Notes: generated by a model not told the origin, from the letters alone. Counted from the stretch's first letter, positions 1 to 8,328 are shown. The stretch: 64,000 nt of DNA from Paenibacillus humicola (GCF_028826105.1 NZ_JAQGPL010000001.1:2320501-2384500); one strand, 5' to 3'. A program made the numbers and translations.

Positions 1-444
1 ATTCCCGATAAAGTAAGCGGCTTTGAGCACGGCGCCAACGATTACGTGACCAAGCCGTTTGCGATGGAGGAGCTGCTGGCGCGCGTCCGCAATTTGCTGC
101 GCATCTTTCAGGCGCAGCCGCGCGAGGCGGAAAGCGCCGACGTTATCAAAACGGCGGATTTGGCGATCGAGCTGCGCACCCGCAAAGTGTACCGCAAGGA
201 TTTGCCGATCGAGCTGACGCCGCGCGAATTCGAGCTGCTCGTCTATTTGGCGGAGCATCGGAACGAAGAAAAATCGCGCGAAGAAATTTTGTCCGAGGTA
301 TGGGGCTACGACTTTATCGGCGAGACCAACCTCGTCGATGTCTATATCCGTTATTTGCGCCAGAAAATCGATAAAGGCTTCAGGCATAAACTCATTCATA
401 CGGTGCGGGGCGTCGGCTACATGCTGAAGGAGCCGGATGCATGA
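1..444 (+). CDS. OmpR/PhoB-family response regulator, 5' end missing
   Basis: Two-component DNA-binding regulator. The frame is open to the window edge, so most of the receiver domain lies outside. What is visible begins near the receiver's end, with the conserved lysine in TKPF at about residue 17, followed by a winged-helix effector domain: LTPREFELLVYLA, a REEILSEVWG turn, VDVYIRYLRQKID recognition helix and the IHTVRGVGYML wing typical of the PhoB/OmpR class. The stop overlaps the next gene by 4 nt (ATGA), so it is translationally coupled to its histidine kinase. The phospho-acceptor aspartate cannot be seen. The target regulon is unknown. Confidence 0.95.
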   Translation: MPDKVSGFEHGANDYVTKPFAMEELLARVRNLLRIFQAQPREAESADVIKTADLAIELRTRKVYRKDLPIELTPREFELLVYLAEHRNEEKSREEILSEVWGYDFIGETNLVDVYIRYLRQKIDKGFRHKLIHTVRGVGYMLKEPDA

Positions 445-1796
445 CGCTGCGAAGAAGGTTTACGTTTTTTACGATATTTTGGCTCATTTTCATTTTGATC
501 CTGTTCAACATCTTCGTTTATTTGTTCGTCATCAATATCACGCTTCGGAGCGAGGATCAGCTGATGACGAACAAGGTGAATATTTTGCTCGAGGACAAGC
601 GGATCGACAAGCCGGCGGGGCTGTCGGATCCCGACCTGCTGACCGATTATTATAATGCCAGCGAACTGATGCGGATCGTCTCGCCGGAAGGCAGGGTGCT
701 CAATACGTCCGGCTCCGATCCGCAGCTGCTGGCGCTGAAGCCGGTGTTCAGCGTTCAGCACGATACCGGGATGATCTATATCGACAACCGCCGCGTGCTG
801 TATATGAAAGTGCCTCTATATAACGGTACGCAGGTGATCGGAACGCTGGAGCTGTACCGCATGCTGACGCTGCTGGACAGCTATTTGCGGGTGCTGGTCA
901 TCGCACTGACCGTTACCAGCGTCGGGGCGATCATGTTCGCCATTCTCGGGACTTACTGGTTCACGTCGCGCCTGACATCGCCGATTCAGCACATGGTGCA
1001 AACGATGCGGGAGATCGACCGGAGCGGCAAGCTGCGAAAAATCGAGCTCGGCGGCAAAGACCAGTCCGCCGAGCTGCTGTCGCTGGCGCGGGCTTTCAAT
1101 CAAATGATCGACCGGCTCGACCGGACGTTCGAGCGGCAGAAGCAGTTCGTCGCCGACGCTTCGCACGAGCTGAAGACGCCGCTGACCGTCATCAGCAGCT
1201 ACGCTGGGCTGCTGAACCGCTGGGGGCGGGACGACGAGAATGTGCGCGACGAAGCGATCGAGGCGATTTCGAAAGAATCGGCCCGGCTTCAAAATTTGAC
1301 GAAATCGATGCTGATGCTGGCCGAAGCCGAGCAGGAGGACTGGCTCAAGCTCGAAACGTTCGATCTTGTCCATCTCGCCGATGAAACGGCCGACATGCTC
1401 CATATGACGTTCCACCGGCTCATCCGGGTGCAGGCGCCGAAGACGGATGTCCGGCTAACGGCCGATAAGGAAAAAATCCGGCAGCTGCTCGTCATTTTGC
1501 TCGATAATGCCATTAAATACAGCAAAGAAACGATCGACGTGACGCTGTCCGTAAACAAAGGGCTTGTCCGGATGGCGGTGGCGGATAAAGGGATCGGGAT
1601 TCCGCCCGAAGAAATGCCGCATTTGTTCGAGCGGTTCTTCCGGGTGGACGGCGCGCGCCGGCGGTCGACCGGCGGTGTCGGCCTCGGGCTGTCGATCGCC
1701 AAACGGATCGTGGACCTGCACGACGGAAAAATCGACGTATTCAGCAAACCGGACGAAGGCACGACGATCACCGTCACGCTGCCACAAAAAAAATAG
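441..1796 (+). CDS. Membrane sensor histidine kinase (HAMP-HisKA-HATPase)
   Basis: Partner of the upstream response regulator. The 451-residue protein has a first membrane segment at about residues 10-33, an extracellular sensor loop of roughly 115 residues, a second membrane segment at about 150-173 and a HAMP linker to about 226. HisKA follows with the H-box SHELKTPLTV (phospho-acceptor His near residue 242). The ATPase domain has the N-box LLDNAIKYS, G1 motif DKGIGIPPEE, F-box RFFRVD and G2 motif GGVGLGLSIAKRIV. All catalytic motifs look intact. The length and order are those of CssS/ResE-like kinases. The sensor loop gives no recognisable ligand clue, so the stimulus is unknown. Confidence 0.95.
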   Translation: MTLRRRFTFFTIFWLIFILILFNIFVYLFVINITLRSEDQLMTNKVNILLEDKRIDKPAGLSDPDLLTDYYNASELMRIVSPEGRVLNTSGSDPQLLALKPVFSVQHDTGMIYIDNRRVLYMKVPLYNGTQVIGTLELYRMLTLLDSYLRVLVIALTVTSVGAIMFAILGTYWFTSRLTSPIQHMVQTMREIDRSGKLRKIELGGKDQSAELLSLARAFNQMIDRLDRTFERQKQFVADASHELKTPLTVISSYAGLLNRWGRDDENVRDEAIEAISKESARLQNLTKSMLMLAEAEQEDWLKLETFDLVHLADETADMLHMTFHRLIRVQAPKTDVRLTADKEKIRQLLVILLDNAIKYSKETIDVTLSVNKGLVRMAVADKGIGIPPEEMPHLFERFFRVDGARRRSTGGVGLGLSIAKRIVDLHDGKIDVFSKPDEGTTITVTLPQKK

Positions 1797-1820
1797 CCGG
1801 CCGGCCGCGGCGCCCGGCGC

Positions 1821-1841
1821 GCAGTCCTGCATGAGGACTGC
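1821..1841. terminator. Short perfect hairpin between convergent genes
   Basis: GCAGTCCT and AGGACTGC form an 8-bp perfect stem with a 5-nt loop, lying between the convergent kinase and NlpC/P60 genes. There is no T-run on either strand, so function as an intrinsic terminator is only suggested by position. Confidence 0.35.
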
Positions 1842-1904
1842 CGGCGGACGCGTTCGCGCCGATCGGCTTGTTGTTCACCGCTTCATGCTGCCTAGCTTGT
1901 CCGG

Positions 1905-2390
1905 TCAGAGGACGCGGCGGGCGGTAATATAACGCTTGCTCCAGTACGAATTGATCGTCGAAAATTTTACGCCGCCTTGACCGTACGTATGAAGCATGCG
2001 GTTGTTGCCGGCATAAATGCCGACATGCCCGATTTTTCCGCGCGAATCCGGCGTGGAGAAGAACACCAGGTCGCCTTTTTGCAAATGGCTGCGGGAGACG
2101 TATCGGCCTTTGGCCGCCTGCTGCTTCGACAGGCGCGGCAGATGAACGCCGACTTTGCGGAACACATATTGCGTAAACGACGAGCAATCGAAGACGTAGC
2201 TGACGCCGGTCGGCGCACCGAATTTATACCGGACGCCCAAATAGTTGTCGCCGATGGCGAGTACGCGCGCGCCGGTTGCGGAAGAGGCCGCCGCTTTCGG
2301 GGCATGCCCGAAGGCAGCCGCGGCGGAAAAACCGATCATTGCAGACAGCAGTATAGCCGTAAGTTTACGAAAAAGTTTGTTTTGTGCCAT
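1905..2390 (-). CDS. Secreted NlpC/P60 peptidoglycan endopeptidase
   Basis: A 161-residue cell-wall hydrolase. It has an N-terminal signal peptide (KLFRKLTAILLSAMIG core, Ala-rich cleavage region near residues 30-36) followed directly by a single NlpC/P60 papain-like domain with no SH3 or LysM cell-wall-binding module. The catalytic cysteine is in VFDCSSFTQYV, the histidine is in KIGHVGIYAG, and the third polar residue is probably the histidine in MLHTYG. The family cleaves gamma-D-Glu-diaminopimelate bonds in stem peptides. An AGGAGG site lies 12 nt upstream of the ATG. It is transcribed alone, convergent with the two-component system. Confidence 0.92.
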   Translation of the reverse strand: MAQNKLFRKLTAILLSAMIGFSAAAAFGHAPKAAASSATGARVLAIGDNYLGVRYKFGAPTGVSYVFDCSSFTQYVFRKVGVHLPRLSKQQAAKGRYVSRSHLQKGDLVFFSTPDSRGKIGHVGIYAGNNRMLHTYGQGGVKFSTINSYWSKRYITARRVL

Positions 2391-2559
2391 AAGATGTCAT
2401 AACCTCCTATACGGTAGTCGATTCGGACACCCGATCACTATAACAGAGATTTGCCGTGCCAGCCTTTGGCAAAGGAGGCGCTATGCCAGCGCTCTCAACG
2501 GTTTGCATAGAATTATGAGAATTGCATTAGAATCTTCTAATTTAGGAGGAGTGAGGAGA

Positions 2560-3420
2560 TTGACGATAAGGGTTTGTGCGGTTCAGTACAAGCTGGAGGA
2601 CATCAGTCAATTCGAACAGTTTGCCGCCCAGGCTTCCCATTACGTTCGCAATGCTTCGGAGTACGACGCGCAGTTCGTCCTGTTCCCGGAATTTTTCACC
2701 ACTCAGCTGCTGTCCGTCCCTGACGGGCAGGGCAATCCGCTCGGCATCGAGCGGCTGCCGGAGTTCACGCCGCGTTACTTGGCGCTGTTCCAGGGGCTGG
2801 CCCGGCAGTACGGCATGCATATCGTCGGGGGCACGCACGTCGTCGACGCCGGAGGCGGCAAACGCCAAAATGCGGCACACCTGTTCTATCCCGACGGGCG
2901 GATCGCCGTGCAGCCGAAGCTGCATTTGACTCCGACCGAGGTGGAAGCGTGGGACATGACGCCGGGCGAATCGCTGGACGTCTTCGAAACGGAGTTCGGC
3001 ACCATCGCCATGCTGACCTGCTACGACATCGAATTTCCGGAAATCGTGCGGATGGCGAAGGCAAAAGGGGCGGACATCGTGTTTTGCCCGTCCTGCACGG
3101 ACGACCGGCACGGCTTCTACCGGGTGCGGTACTGCTGCCATGCCAGAGCGGTCGAGAACCAGGTGTACGTCGTGACGACGGGCACCGTCGGTTCGCTGCG
3201 CAGGGTCGATTTTATGCGCGCCAATTTCGGGCAGGCGGCGATTCTATCGCCGAACGATATCCCGTTCCCGCCGGCCGGCATTGTCGCCGAAGGCGTGATC
3301 AACGACGACATGCTTGTCGTCGCCGATCTGGACTTGCAGCTGCTTGAGAAAGTAAGGGCCGCCGGTTCCGTGACGACGTGGCGGGACCGCAGAACCGATC
3401 TGTATCCGGATTGGAGTTAA
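2560..3420 (+). CDS. Carbon-nitrogen hydrolase (nitrilase superfamily)
   Basis: A 286-residue cytosolic amidohydrolase of the nitrilase superfamily. The Glu-Lys-Cys catalytic triad is visible: Glu in LFPEFF (about residue 45), Lys in QPKLHLTP (about 121) and Cys in MLTCYDIEFPE (about 152). The TTG at 2560 is preferred because AGGAGG at 2544-2549 lies 10 nt upstream, whereas the in-frame GTG at 2551 touches that site. Substrate specificity within the superfamily (amidase, N-carbamoylase, omega-amidase) cannot be read from the motifs. An acetyltransferase follows within 25 nt, so the two may share a transcript. Confidence 0.93.
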   Translation: MTIRVCAVQYKLEDISQFEQFAAQASHYVRNASEYDAQFVLFPEFFTTQLLSVPDGQGNPLGIERLPEFTPRYLALFQGLARQYGMHIVGGTHVVDAGGGKRQNAAHLFYPDGRIAVQPKLHLTPTEVEAWDMTPGESLDVFETEFGTIAMLTCYDIEFPEIVRMAKAKGADIVFCPSCTDDRHGFYRVRYCCHARAVENQVYVVTTGTVGSLRRVDFMRANFGQAAILSPNDIPFPPAGIVAEGVINDDMLVVADLDLQLLEKVRAAGSVTTWRDRRTDLYPDWS

Positions 3421-3443
3421 TCGAGGGGGAGAGCGAGCGTCCG

Positions 3444-4110
3444 ATGCGTAAACAACTGATTGTCTATGTTTCGGGAAAGCCTGTCCCGGCGACGATTCGG
3501 AATTATTCGCTTGCGGATGTCGAGGGCATGATCGCCGTGCAGCGGGAATGCTTTCCGCCGCCGTTTCCGTCCGGGCTGTGGTGGAATGAGGATCAGCTGC
3601 GCGAGCATGTGACGCGGTTTCCCGAAGGTGCGCTGTGCGCGGAGATCGGAGGACGGCTCGTCGGTTCGATGACCGCTCTCCTGGTTAGTGAAGCGGCGGC
3701 CTCCGGAACGCACAGCTGGGAATCGGTGACGGACGGCGGCTACATCCGCAATCATGACCCGAATGGCACGACACTGTATGTGGTGGACCTTTGCGTCGTG
3801 CCGGAGTACCGCAAAGCCGGCATCGGCAAATGGCTGATGCAGACGATGTACGAAGTCGTCGTACATCTCGGCCTGAAGCGGCTGCTCGGAGGCGGCCGGA
3901 TGCCGGGCTACTCCCGATATGCGGGCGAAATGCACAGCACCGCAGTATTTGGACAAGGTCGTGGCTGGAGAGCTGCGCGACCCGGTCGTCTCGTTTCTGC
4001 TCGGCTGCGGCCGGATGCCGGTCGGCGTAGCTGCGGACTATTTGCAGGATGAGGAATCGTGCGGCTTCGCCGCGCTGATGGAATGGCGAAATCCGTTTTA
4101 CGGAGAGTAG
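3444..4110 (+). pseudogene. GNAT acetyltransferase broken by a +1 frameshift
   Basis: The frame from the ATG at 3444 encodes an N-acetyltransferase fold, with the acetyl-CoA loop region VVPEYRKAGIGKWLMQ near residues 117-132. It leaves the family pattern after GYSRYAGEM. From 3934 the +1 frame continues TAPQYLDKVVAGELRDP and runs to GFAALMEWRNPFYGE at 4110, which reads as the natural C-terminus. One extra C at about 3933, next to ATG, restores a continuous protein of about 221 residues when removed. Without that correction the frame runs on to an aberrant stop at 4052. It is either a recent pseudogene or a sequencing error. The neighbouring gene is also a GNAT. Confidence 0.8.
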
Positions 4111-4184
4111 TGAAGGAACGGCCCGTAGATGCAGTTTTTGCTCGTTTTGCCGAAAGTACATAGGAGAGAGGGAGAGTTGTCCGT

Positions 4185-4853
4185 ATGGAATATAAGCGCA
4201 TTCAGTCGATCGACGATCCTTTATTCGCGAGCATGCACCGCATGATGCAAACCGTCTTTCCGCCCGAAGAAGTGCTGGCTTTCGACAAATGGAAGGAGCC
4301 GCTGGAAGACCGCGGCATCCAGGTTTACGCCGCGGTTCACGAAGGAGAGGTCGTCGGGGCGACCGAATACCGCTTTTACCCGGATTTGAAGGTCGCGATG
4401 ACCGACTTCACCATTATCGGCCAACCGGCGCTCGGCATCGGGCGATTCCTGATGCGGAATCGGGAGCGGGATCTCGCGCGGCTGGCCGAGGCGGCCGGGA
4501 CGGACCGGATCGGGATGTTCGCGGAAATCTACAATCCCGCCAAGACGGAGCATGATTTCGGCGGCGTAACGCCGATGAACCCTTACGTCAGGCGGGAGGT
4601 GCTGTCGCATATCGGATACAAGCGGCTCGATTTCCCCTACCTTCATCCGTCGTGGGAAGAAAACGGCGAAGGCGTCGGCGGTCTCGATCTCTGCTTCCTG
4701 CCGCAGGATGAAGCGCTCGATCGGCTGCCGGCTTTGCTTGTCACGACGTTTCTCGACCGCTATTATTCGGCATTGCCGGACAAGCCGAAGGAATGGCACG
4801 ACATGATGGAGCGGCTGCGGCAGCAGGACGATATTGCGTTAAAGCCGATTTGA
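4185..4853 (+). CDS. GNAT-family acetyltransferase
   Basis: A 222-residue protein with an N-acetyltransferase-like core: a beta-strand GEVVGATEYRFYPDLKVA, then the TDFTIIGQPALGIGRFLMRNRERDL segment, which resembles the acetyl-CoA pyrophosphate loop and following helix. The C-terminal third (LDFPYLHPSWEENGEG and DLCFLPQDEALD) is longer than in minimal GNATs and is typical of Firmicute GNATs of unknown substrate. A purine-rich ribosome site (GGAGAGAGGGAGAG) precedes the ATG. It follows the frameshifted GNAT and precedes a metallo-beta-lactamase-fold hydrolase. The substrate is unknown. Confidence 0.8.
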   Translation: MEYKRIQSIDDPLFASMHRMMQTVFPPEEVLAFDKWKEPLEDRGIQVYAAVHEGEVVGATEYRFYPDLKVAMTDFTIIGQPALGIGRFLMRNRERDLARLAEAAGTDRIGMFAEIYNPAKTEHDFGGVTPMNPYVRREVLSHIGYKRLDFPYLHPSWEENGEGVGGLDLCFLPQDEALDRLPALLVTTFLDRYYSALPDKPKEWHDMMERLRQQDDIALKPI

Positions 4854-4879
4854 CGCTTGCTTAAGGAGGCGTGGACGCA

Positions 4880-5662
4880 TTGACGACCATTACATTTTGG
4901 GGAACCGGCGATTCGATGGGCGTGCCCCGGGTTTATTGCGATTGCGAGGTATGTATGGAAGCGCGCCAAGGCGGGGTTAACCGGCGCTTTCGTTCGCTCG
5001 TTCATCTCGACGATCCCGAATTCGGAGACATGCTGATCGACTGCGGACCGGATTGGCGCGGCCAAATGGAGATGGCGAACCGGCGGCGGATCGACCGGAT
5101 ACTGATCACCCACGCGCATTTCGATCACATCGGGGGGCTTGCGGAGTGGGCGGATTTGTGCCGGTGGCGGGAAATGAAGGGCCAGGCGTACGCCATGCCG
5201 GAAGTCATCGACGAAATCAACAGCCGCTTTCCGTGGATTCACCGGCAAATCGACTTCATACCGATCCCTTCGGACGGCCGGATTCGTTTCGGCGGCTGGC
5301 AGGTGCTGTGCTGGAAAGTGAACCACGGGAAAAACGGGTATGCGTATGCGTTTCGATTCCATCATGAGACGACTGGGCGCGCCTGGGCGTACTGCTCGGA
5401 TTCGATCGCGCTGCCGGAGGAGCAGCTCGCCCCGCTCCGCGGACTGGATCTTCTCGTGCTCGGGACGAACTTTTACCGTGAGCCGTTTCCGCTGGAAACG
5501 AGATCGGTCTATGACGTAACGGAGGCGCTGGACGTGATCGCGTCATGCAAGCCGCGGCGGACAATATTCACCCATTTGTCGCACGATATCGATCTTCGAC
5601 GCGATTACGGTCTGCCCGAGCGCGTCTCGTTCGCGTCAACCGGCTTGACGGTAACCGTCTGA
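4880..5662 (+). CDS. Metallo-beta-lactamase-fold hydrolase, PhnP-like
   Basis: A 260-residue protein with the metallo-beta-lactamase signature ITHAHFDHIGG (HxHxDH) near residue 78 and a late metal-ligand histidine in FTHLSHDID. The N-terminus has FWGTGDSMGVPRVYCDCEVC; a glycine-rich start with a Cys pair is typical of the PhnP/RNase Z-like subgroup. That subgroup includes cyclic ribose phosphate phosphodiesterases, but no phn genes are nearby, so PhnP function is not claimed. AAGGAGG at 4863-4869 is correctly spaced for the TTG at 4880 and too close to the GTG at 4871. It follows the GNAT gene by 26 nt and is probably co-transcribed. Confidence 0.88.
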   Translation: MTTITFWGTGDSMGVPRVYCDCEVCMEARQGGVNRRFRSLVHLDDPEFGDMLIDCGPDWRGQMEMANRRRIDRILITHAHFDHIGGLAEWADLCRWREMKGQAYAMPEVIDEINSRFPWIHRQIDFIPIPSDGRIRFGGWQVLCWKVNHGKNGYAYAFRFHHETTGRAWAYCSDSIALPEEQLAPLRGLDLLVLGTNFYREPFPLETRSVYDVTEALDVIASCKPRRTIFTHLSHDIDLRRDYGLPERVSFASTGLTVTV

Positions 5663-5743
5663 GCCGATCGCGTTGATGAGGCGCTGCGGCTCAATGCCTC
5701 TTCCGGATCTCGGACAACTCGCGGCGCGATGCTTTCCAGCCGC

Positions 5744-5773
5744 TTGACATCCGGGGTTGTCCCGGGATATGAT
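5744..5773 (+). promoter_or_regulatory. Sigma-A promoter for the structured RNA
   Basis: A consensus -35 TTGACA (5744-5749) and near-consensus -10 TATGAT (5768-5773) are separated by 18 nt. Transcription should start near 5780. No plausible start codon with a ribosome site follows; a structured RNA does. Confidence 0.75.
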
Positions 5774-5779
5774 GGACGT

Positions 5780-6033
5780 GATTCGATAGGTAAGGGGAAA
5801 TGTTCATGATTACAGGTGTTCTTAACTCATAATTGGATATTCGGCACGCTCCCGCTTTATTGTAACGGGAGAAGTCTGCGCGATTTGCTTCACTCCATTC
5901 CGGCGGCTTCGGAACCGGGATTGGTTTGTTGTACGGATCGCAGTCAACGTGTCGGCCAAGAGTTAAGAACATGACGATTCCCCCTTTATCCATAAACGGG
6001 TATAATCGCGTGCTCTTTGAGCACGCTTTTTTT
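5780..6033 (+). ncRNA. Candidate structured non-coding RNA (6S-like rod)
   Basis: A free-standing transcript is bounded by a sigma-A promoter and a strong terminator. Its ends pair: an 11-bp perfect stem (GTTCTTAACTC at 5818-5828 with GAGTTAAGAAC at 5960-5970) is extended outward by GGGGAA/TTCCCC (5794-5799 with 5978-5983). Inside lie ATTGG/CCAA and GGCACG/CGTGTC pairings, a CTCCCG/CGGGAG hairpin, CTGCG/CGCAG, and a TTCCG/CGGAA terminal hairpin. The long rod with paired ends, an interrupted centre and a terminal loop resembles 6S RNA, but no sequence match to a known family is claimed. No open frame with a ribosome site is seen on this strand. Confidence 0.55.
6008..6033 (+). terminator. Intrinsic terminator of the structured RNA
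   Basis: An 8-bp perfect stem, GCGTGCTC/GAGCACGC, with a 3-nt loop is followed by seven T residues. Confidence 0.9.
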
Positions 6034-6218
6034 GTTCGATAGGAAAGTTTTGTAAACTTTCGCTATGGATTCGCGGGCTAAGATGCGTTTTGCCGGAATG
6101 GCAGGCGTCAGCTTTTTGCCCGCGGACCGGCGCTTCGGGAAAATCACCGGTACCGCTTCCGTACGGGCGAGGCCGGCAATTTCCGAAGTGAACGCCGGCA
6201 ATCCGTTAACATCGACAG

Positions 6219-6250
6219 GGCCGGGACGCGCATGCGTTCCGGCCTTTTTT
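6219..6250 (+). terminator. Intrinsic terminator or attenuator before the MutS2-like gene
   Basis: GGCCGGGACGC (6219-6229) pairs with GCGTTCCGGCC (6234-6244), with one G-U pair, and is followed by six T residues. It lies only 48 nt before the GTG of the MutS2-like gene and 185 nt after the ncRNA terminator. The 6034-6218 segment carries no recognisable gene or known riboswitch motif. Confidence 0.8.
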
Positions 6251-6298
6251 GTATGGATTTTATCGAATCGATTCCGCACGTCAAGGAGGCAAATACAG

Positions 6299-8290
6299 GT
6301 GAACGAAGCAAGCTTTATCAAGCTGGAGTATGACAAAATAAAGAAGCGTCTGGTCGAATATACGGTTTCCGATGCTGGAAGAACGTTGGCGGAACGCCAT
6401 CGGCCGAGCGGCGACGAGCGGCCGGTGCGAGCCTGGCTGCGCGAAACCGGCGAAGCGGCGCAGCTGTTGGCAACCGGGGCGAGCGTACCGCTGTCGGCGA
6501 TGGAAGGGATCGAACCGTTCATCGCGCTGCTCGGTAAGGGAAAAATGTATACCGAGGAGGAGCTCGGACGCCTCGCTTCATGGCTGGCTGCGGTTGCCCA
6601 CATGAAGCGTTACATGGACGCCAAACGGGATACGGCGCCGACGATCAGCGAATACGCCGATTCGATGTCCGACTGTCCCAGTCTGCGCGAGGAACTCGAC
6701 CGCTGCATCCGGTACGGGGAGCTGACGGATCAGGCAAGTCCGGAGCTTGGCGATATCCGCCGACATCTCGCGGCCGCCGAAGACCGGATCGAGAAAAGGC
6801 TGCAGCAGCTGACGGCTAAATATAAATCGGCGCTGCAGGAGCAAATCGTGAGCAAGCGGGCGGGTCATTTCGTCCTCCCGGTCAAGCGCGATCTGCGCAG
6901 GCAGGTGCCGGGCACCGTATGGGACGAATCGGCGAGCGGGCAGACGCTGTTCGTCGAACCGGCCGACGTCGCCGGGCTGCAGGCGGAATGGCAGATGTGG
7001 AAGGCGGAGGAGGACCGGGAGCGGACAATCGTTTTGTCCCGCCTGTCGGAAATGGCCGAAGCGGAAGGCGAGCGGCTGAAATGGAATTTGGAAGCGATGG
7101 CGGCGTTCGATTTTATTTTCGCGCGGGCGAAGCTGTCCCGGTCGTATGACGGCATCGCGCCGGAGCTGCTGGACCGGCCCTATATCCGACTGGTCGGCGC
7201 CAGACATCCGCTGCTCGGCGAAGGCTGCGTGCCGCTTGACGTCGAAATCGGCGGCAGCCGCCTCCAGCTGATCGTGACGGGGCCGAATACGGGCGGAAAA
7301 ACGGTGGCGCTCAAAACGATCGGCCTGCTGGCGCTGATGGCGCAATCCGGCCTGCTCGTCCCGGCGGCGCCGGGAACTGCTTTCGGCTTGTTCCGCCATA
7401 TTATGGCCGACGTCGGCGACGGGCAGAGCATCGAGCAGTCGCTCAGCACCTTTTCAGCGCATATGGCAAGCATGCGCGAGATACTGGATTCGGCGGACAG
7501 CCGCACGCTCGTTCTGCTCGACGAGCTGGCGGCAGGCACGGACCCCGGTGAAGGGATCGCACTCTCGATCGCCATTCTGGAAGAACTGCTGAATCGCGGG
7601 TCGGTCGCCGCGGCGACGACCCATTTCAACGAAATCAAGCGGTACGCCGCGCAAACCGAGGGCTGCACGAACGCACGAATGGCGTTTGATGCTGAAACGC
7701 TGATGCCGCTGTACAGGCTGGAAATCGGCGAAGCGGGGGAAAGCTATGCGTTTGCGATCGCCCGCCGGTTCGGTTTGCCGGAGCGCGTCGTCGCCCAGGC
7801 GGAAGCGCGCATCGCCCGGGTAGGGCAAAGCCGTCAGGAGCCGAGCGTACCGGCAGCGGGCGTCCGGAAGGAACTCCGGCCCCGGGAAGCGGAATTTGTC
7901 GCTCCGGACACTCAATCCTCCGCTCGTCGTGACGGAGCCGGCGAACAAGCGACGGAAAATCCGCACTCCGCCGCGCAGCCGGAGCGAACGAAGCATTTTC
8001 AGGTCGGAGACTGCGTATGGATTCATCCGCTGAAACGGACCGGCATCGTCTACCGGCCGGCCGACGAGCGCGGAGAGGTCGTCGTGCAGATCCAGGGCCA
8101 AAAGCGTCGGTTCAACCGCAAGCGGCTGTCGCTCTACATCGAAGCGGCGAAGCTGTATCCGAGCCAGGATTACGATATGGATATCGTCTTCGACACGAAG
8201 GCGAACCGCAAGACGCGCAAGCTGATGGGGCGCAAGTACGTGACCGGTCTGCAGATCGAAACGCCGAATCCGGATGAGCCGGACCGGTAA
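6299..8290 (+). CDS. MutS2-like DNA-binding ATPase lacking the Smr domain
   Basis: A 663-residue MutS-superfamily ATPase. The N-terminal core and clamp region (ERLQQLTAKYK coiled coil) is followed by the ABC-type ATPase with Walker A TGPNTGGKT, Walker B LVLLDELAAGTDPGEG and the switch region ATTHFNEIK. Typical MutS2 is about 785 residues and ends in an Smr nuclease domain. Here the C-terminus stops after a small barrel-like segment (FQVGDCVWIHPLKRTGIV) and a basic tail, with no Smr motif. MutS2 acts on branched DNA and collided ribosomes; the Smr-less form presumably lacks the nuclease step. The GTG start has AAGGAGG nine nt upstream. A terminator precedes the gene. Confidence 0.88.
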   Translation: MNEASFIKLEYDKIKKRLVEYTVSDAGRTLAERHRPSGDERPVRAWLRETGEAAQLLATGASVPLSAMEGIEPFIALLGKGKMYTEEELGRLASWLAAVAHMKRYMDAKRDTAPTISEYADSMSDCPSLREELDRCIRYGELTDQASPELGDIRRHLAAAEDRIEKRLQQLTAKYKSALQEQIVSKRAGHFVLPVKRDLRRQVPGTVWDESASGQTLFVEPADVAGLQAEWQMWKAEEDRERTIVLSRLSEMAEAEGERLKWNLEAMAAFDFIFARAKLSRSYDGIAPELLDRPYIRLVGARHPLLGEGCVPLDVEIGGSRLQLIVTGPNTGGKTVALKTIGLLALMAQSGLLVPAAPGTAFGLFRHIMADVGDGQSIEQSLSTFSAHMASMREILDSADSRTLVLLDELAAGTDPGEGIALSIAILEELLNRGSVAAATTHFNEIKRYAAQTEGCTNARMAFDAETLMPLYRLEIGEAGESYAFAIARRFGLPERVVAQAEARIARVGQSRQEPSVPAAGVRKELRPREAEFVAPDTQSSARRDGAGEQATENPHSAAQPERTKHFQVGDCVWIHPLKRTGIVYRPADERGEVVVQIQGQKRRFNRKRLSLYIEAAKLYPSQDYDMDIVFDTKANRKTRKLMGRKYVTGLQIETPNPDEPDR

Positions 8291-8328
8291 CGTATGGTAC
8301 CGCCTTGCCGCCGTTCGCGCATCTGCCG

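Noticed and set aside
5691-5993. 100-codon minus-strand frame over the structured RNA
   Set aside because: No ribosome site and it overlaps the promoter and paired stems of the RNA on the other strand; no motif.
5782-6043. 9-bp direct repeat TTCGATAGG flanking the structured RNA, as a possible target-site duplication
   Set aside because: The promoter lies outside the left copy, there are no terminal inverted repeats or transposase, and a 9-bp repeat can occur by chance.
6065-6298. Upstream extension of the MutS2-like reading frame
   Set aside because: It would read through a strong terminator; the GTG at 6299 has a well-spaced AAGGAGG and the extension lacks conserved residues.
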